Positions 6,680 through 6,872 of a DNA stretch of 6,872 nt are shown piece after piece (positions within the stretch are counted from its first letter, which is position 1; every line of letters begins with the position of its first letter). The position numbers and the translations under genes are program-made. Under the pieces are notes generated by a model, which was given only the letters and a program-made list of their open reading frames with translations, had not been told where the DNA came from and did not search any database. Origin of the DNA: Thermotoga sp. 4484_232. GTDB lineage: Bacteria; Thermotogota; Thermotogae; Thermotogales; Thermotogaceae. The DNA is taken from positions 1 through 6,872 of the forward strand of contig MZGO01000032.1 of NCBI GenBank assembly GCA_002084985.1, written 5' to 3'.

Positions 6680-6688
6680 ATTATATCA
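6680..6688 (-). promoter_or_regulatory. Candidate extended -10 promoter for the operon
   Basis: TGATATAAT on the minus strand matches the extended -10 form TGnTATAAT exactly. No good -35 hexamer is found at 16-18 bases, which extended -10 promoters can tolerate. Transcription would begin near 6673, leaving a leader of roughly 108 bases before the ATPase and passing through the TTGAT/ATCAA dyad. It lies inside the EF-G-like frame, which is easier to accept if that frame is a dead remnant. The true operon promoter may instead lie beyond the window. Confidence 0.33.
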
Positions 6689-6872
6689 TCATTGGCCTCG
6701 ACAATGTTTTCGACCATATTCTCACGCCACTTGGCTACAATTTCGGCCATTAAATCTGGGATTTTCCCTTCTTTGAAGGTTTTACCATAGTCATTCCCCC
6801 TGTTGTTAGAAAGGAATGCGATACTCCCGGCGGTAAGAAAGAGTTTGAGCGATTGGCAAAATTCACATCAAT

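Larger units (their letters stand above)
6562..6867 (-). pseudogene. Open frame resembling part of elongation factor G; probable decayed remnant
   Basis: Between an in-frame TGA (6868-6870) and the TGA at 6562-6564 there are 101 sense codons; the first ATG is at 6750 (62 residues) and has no clear ribosome site. The middle of the frame, through YGKTFKEGKIPDL, then AEIVAKWRENMVENI and VEANDDIMEKYL, matches from memory the segment of EF-G just after the GTPase core (typically IPxxLxxxAxxWREKMxEAxAExDDELMEKYLEG). After MEKYLDAD the likeness stops in this frame, while another frame reads LEIEDRRIAMRAI and then stops, reminiscent of the EF-G stretch that follows. This suggests a frameshifted, truncated copy, not an active protein: the GTP-binding motifs and later domains are absent from the visible part. 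Alternatives are a short unknown gene, since its stop overlaps the ATPase start as ATGA, or chance similarity. The upstream sequence lies outside the window. Confidence 0.42.

Noticed and set aside
1..6872. CRISPR arrays, tRNA or rRNA genes, insertion-sequence ends
   Set aside because: No spaced direct repeats, cloverleaf-like sequence, rRNA segment, transposase motif or terminal inverted repeats were found on reading both strands.

Overview
The window carries one dense operon, read entirely on the minus strand, for uptake and first-step breakdown of a sugar-like compound. The organism looks like a thermophilic bacterium, most likely of the Thermotogota (Thermotoga/Pseudothermotoga type). The reasons are purine-rich mRNA strands, heavy AGA/AGG use for arginine, strong AGGAGG/AGGTGA ribosome sites overlapping upstream stop codons, very short intergenic gaps, and a dedicated CUT1-type sugar ABC transporter next to sugar enzymes. 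This placement is an inference from style, not from a marker gene.

Layout in transcription order (high to low coordinates): (i) 6562-6867, a short open frame whose middle resembles the region of elongation factor G that follows its GTPase core; it looks like a decayed remnant, and its end overlaps the next gene as ATGA; (ii) 5483-6565, ABC transporter ATPase; (iii) 5303-5482, a 59-residue protein with two predicted membrane helices, starting directly after the ATPase stop codon; (iv) 3959-5269, secreted sugar-binding protein; (v) 3932-3954, a hairpin plus T-run like an intrinsic terminator; (vi) 3038-3913 and 2176-3027, the two permease subunits, both starting with GTG; (vii) 1189-2160, a TIM-barrel sugar isomerase/epimerase-like protein; (viii) 1-1176, a Gfo/Idh/MocA NAD(P)-dependent sugar dehydrogenase that runs off the window edge after 392 codons. 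I see no credible gene on the plus strand.

The binding protein should capture a carbohydrate outside the cell, the two permeases pass it through the membrane, and the ATPase powers this. Inside, the dehydrogenase probably oxidises a ring hydroxyl to a ketone and the TIM-barrel protein acts on the keto-sugar. The dehydrogenase resembles, from memory, levoglucosan dehydrogenase. A dehydrogenase next to an AP-endonuclease-2-like TIM barrel matches the known oxidation / beta-elimination / hydration / reduction route for levoglucosan and related 3-keto-glycosides. The substrate here is not proven; levoglucosan, another anhydrosugar, a glycoside or a cyclitol are all possible. The least explained parts are the 59-residue membrane protein, the terminator-like hairpin inside the operon, and the EF-G-like remnant.
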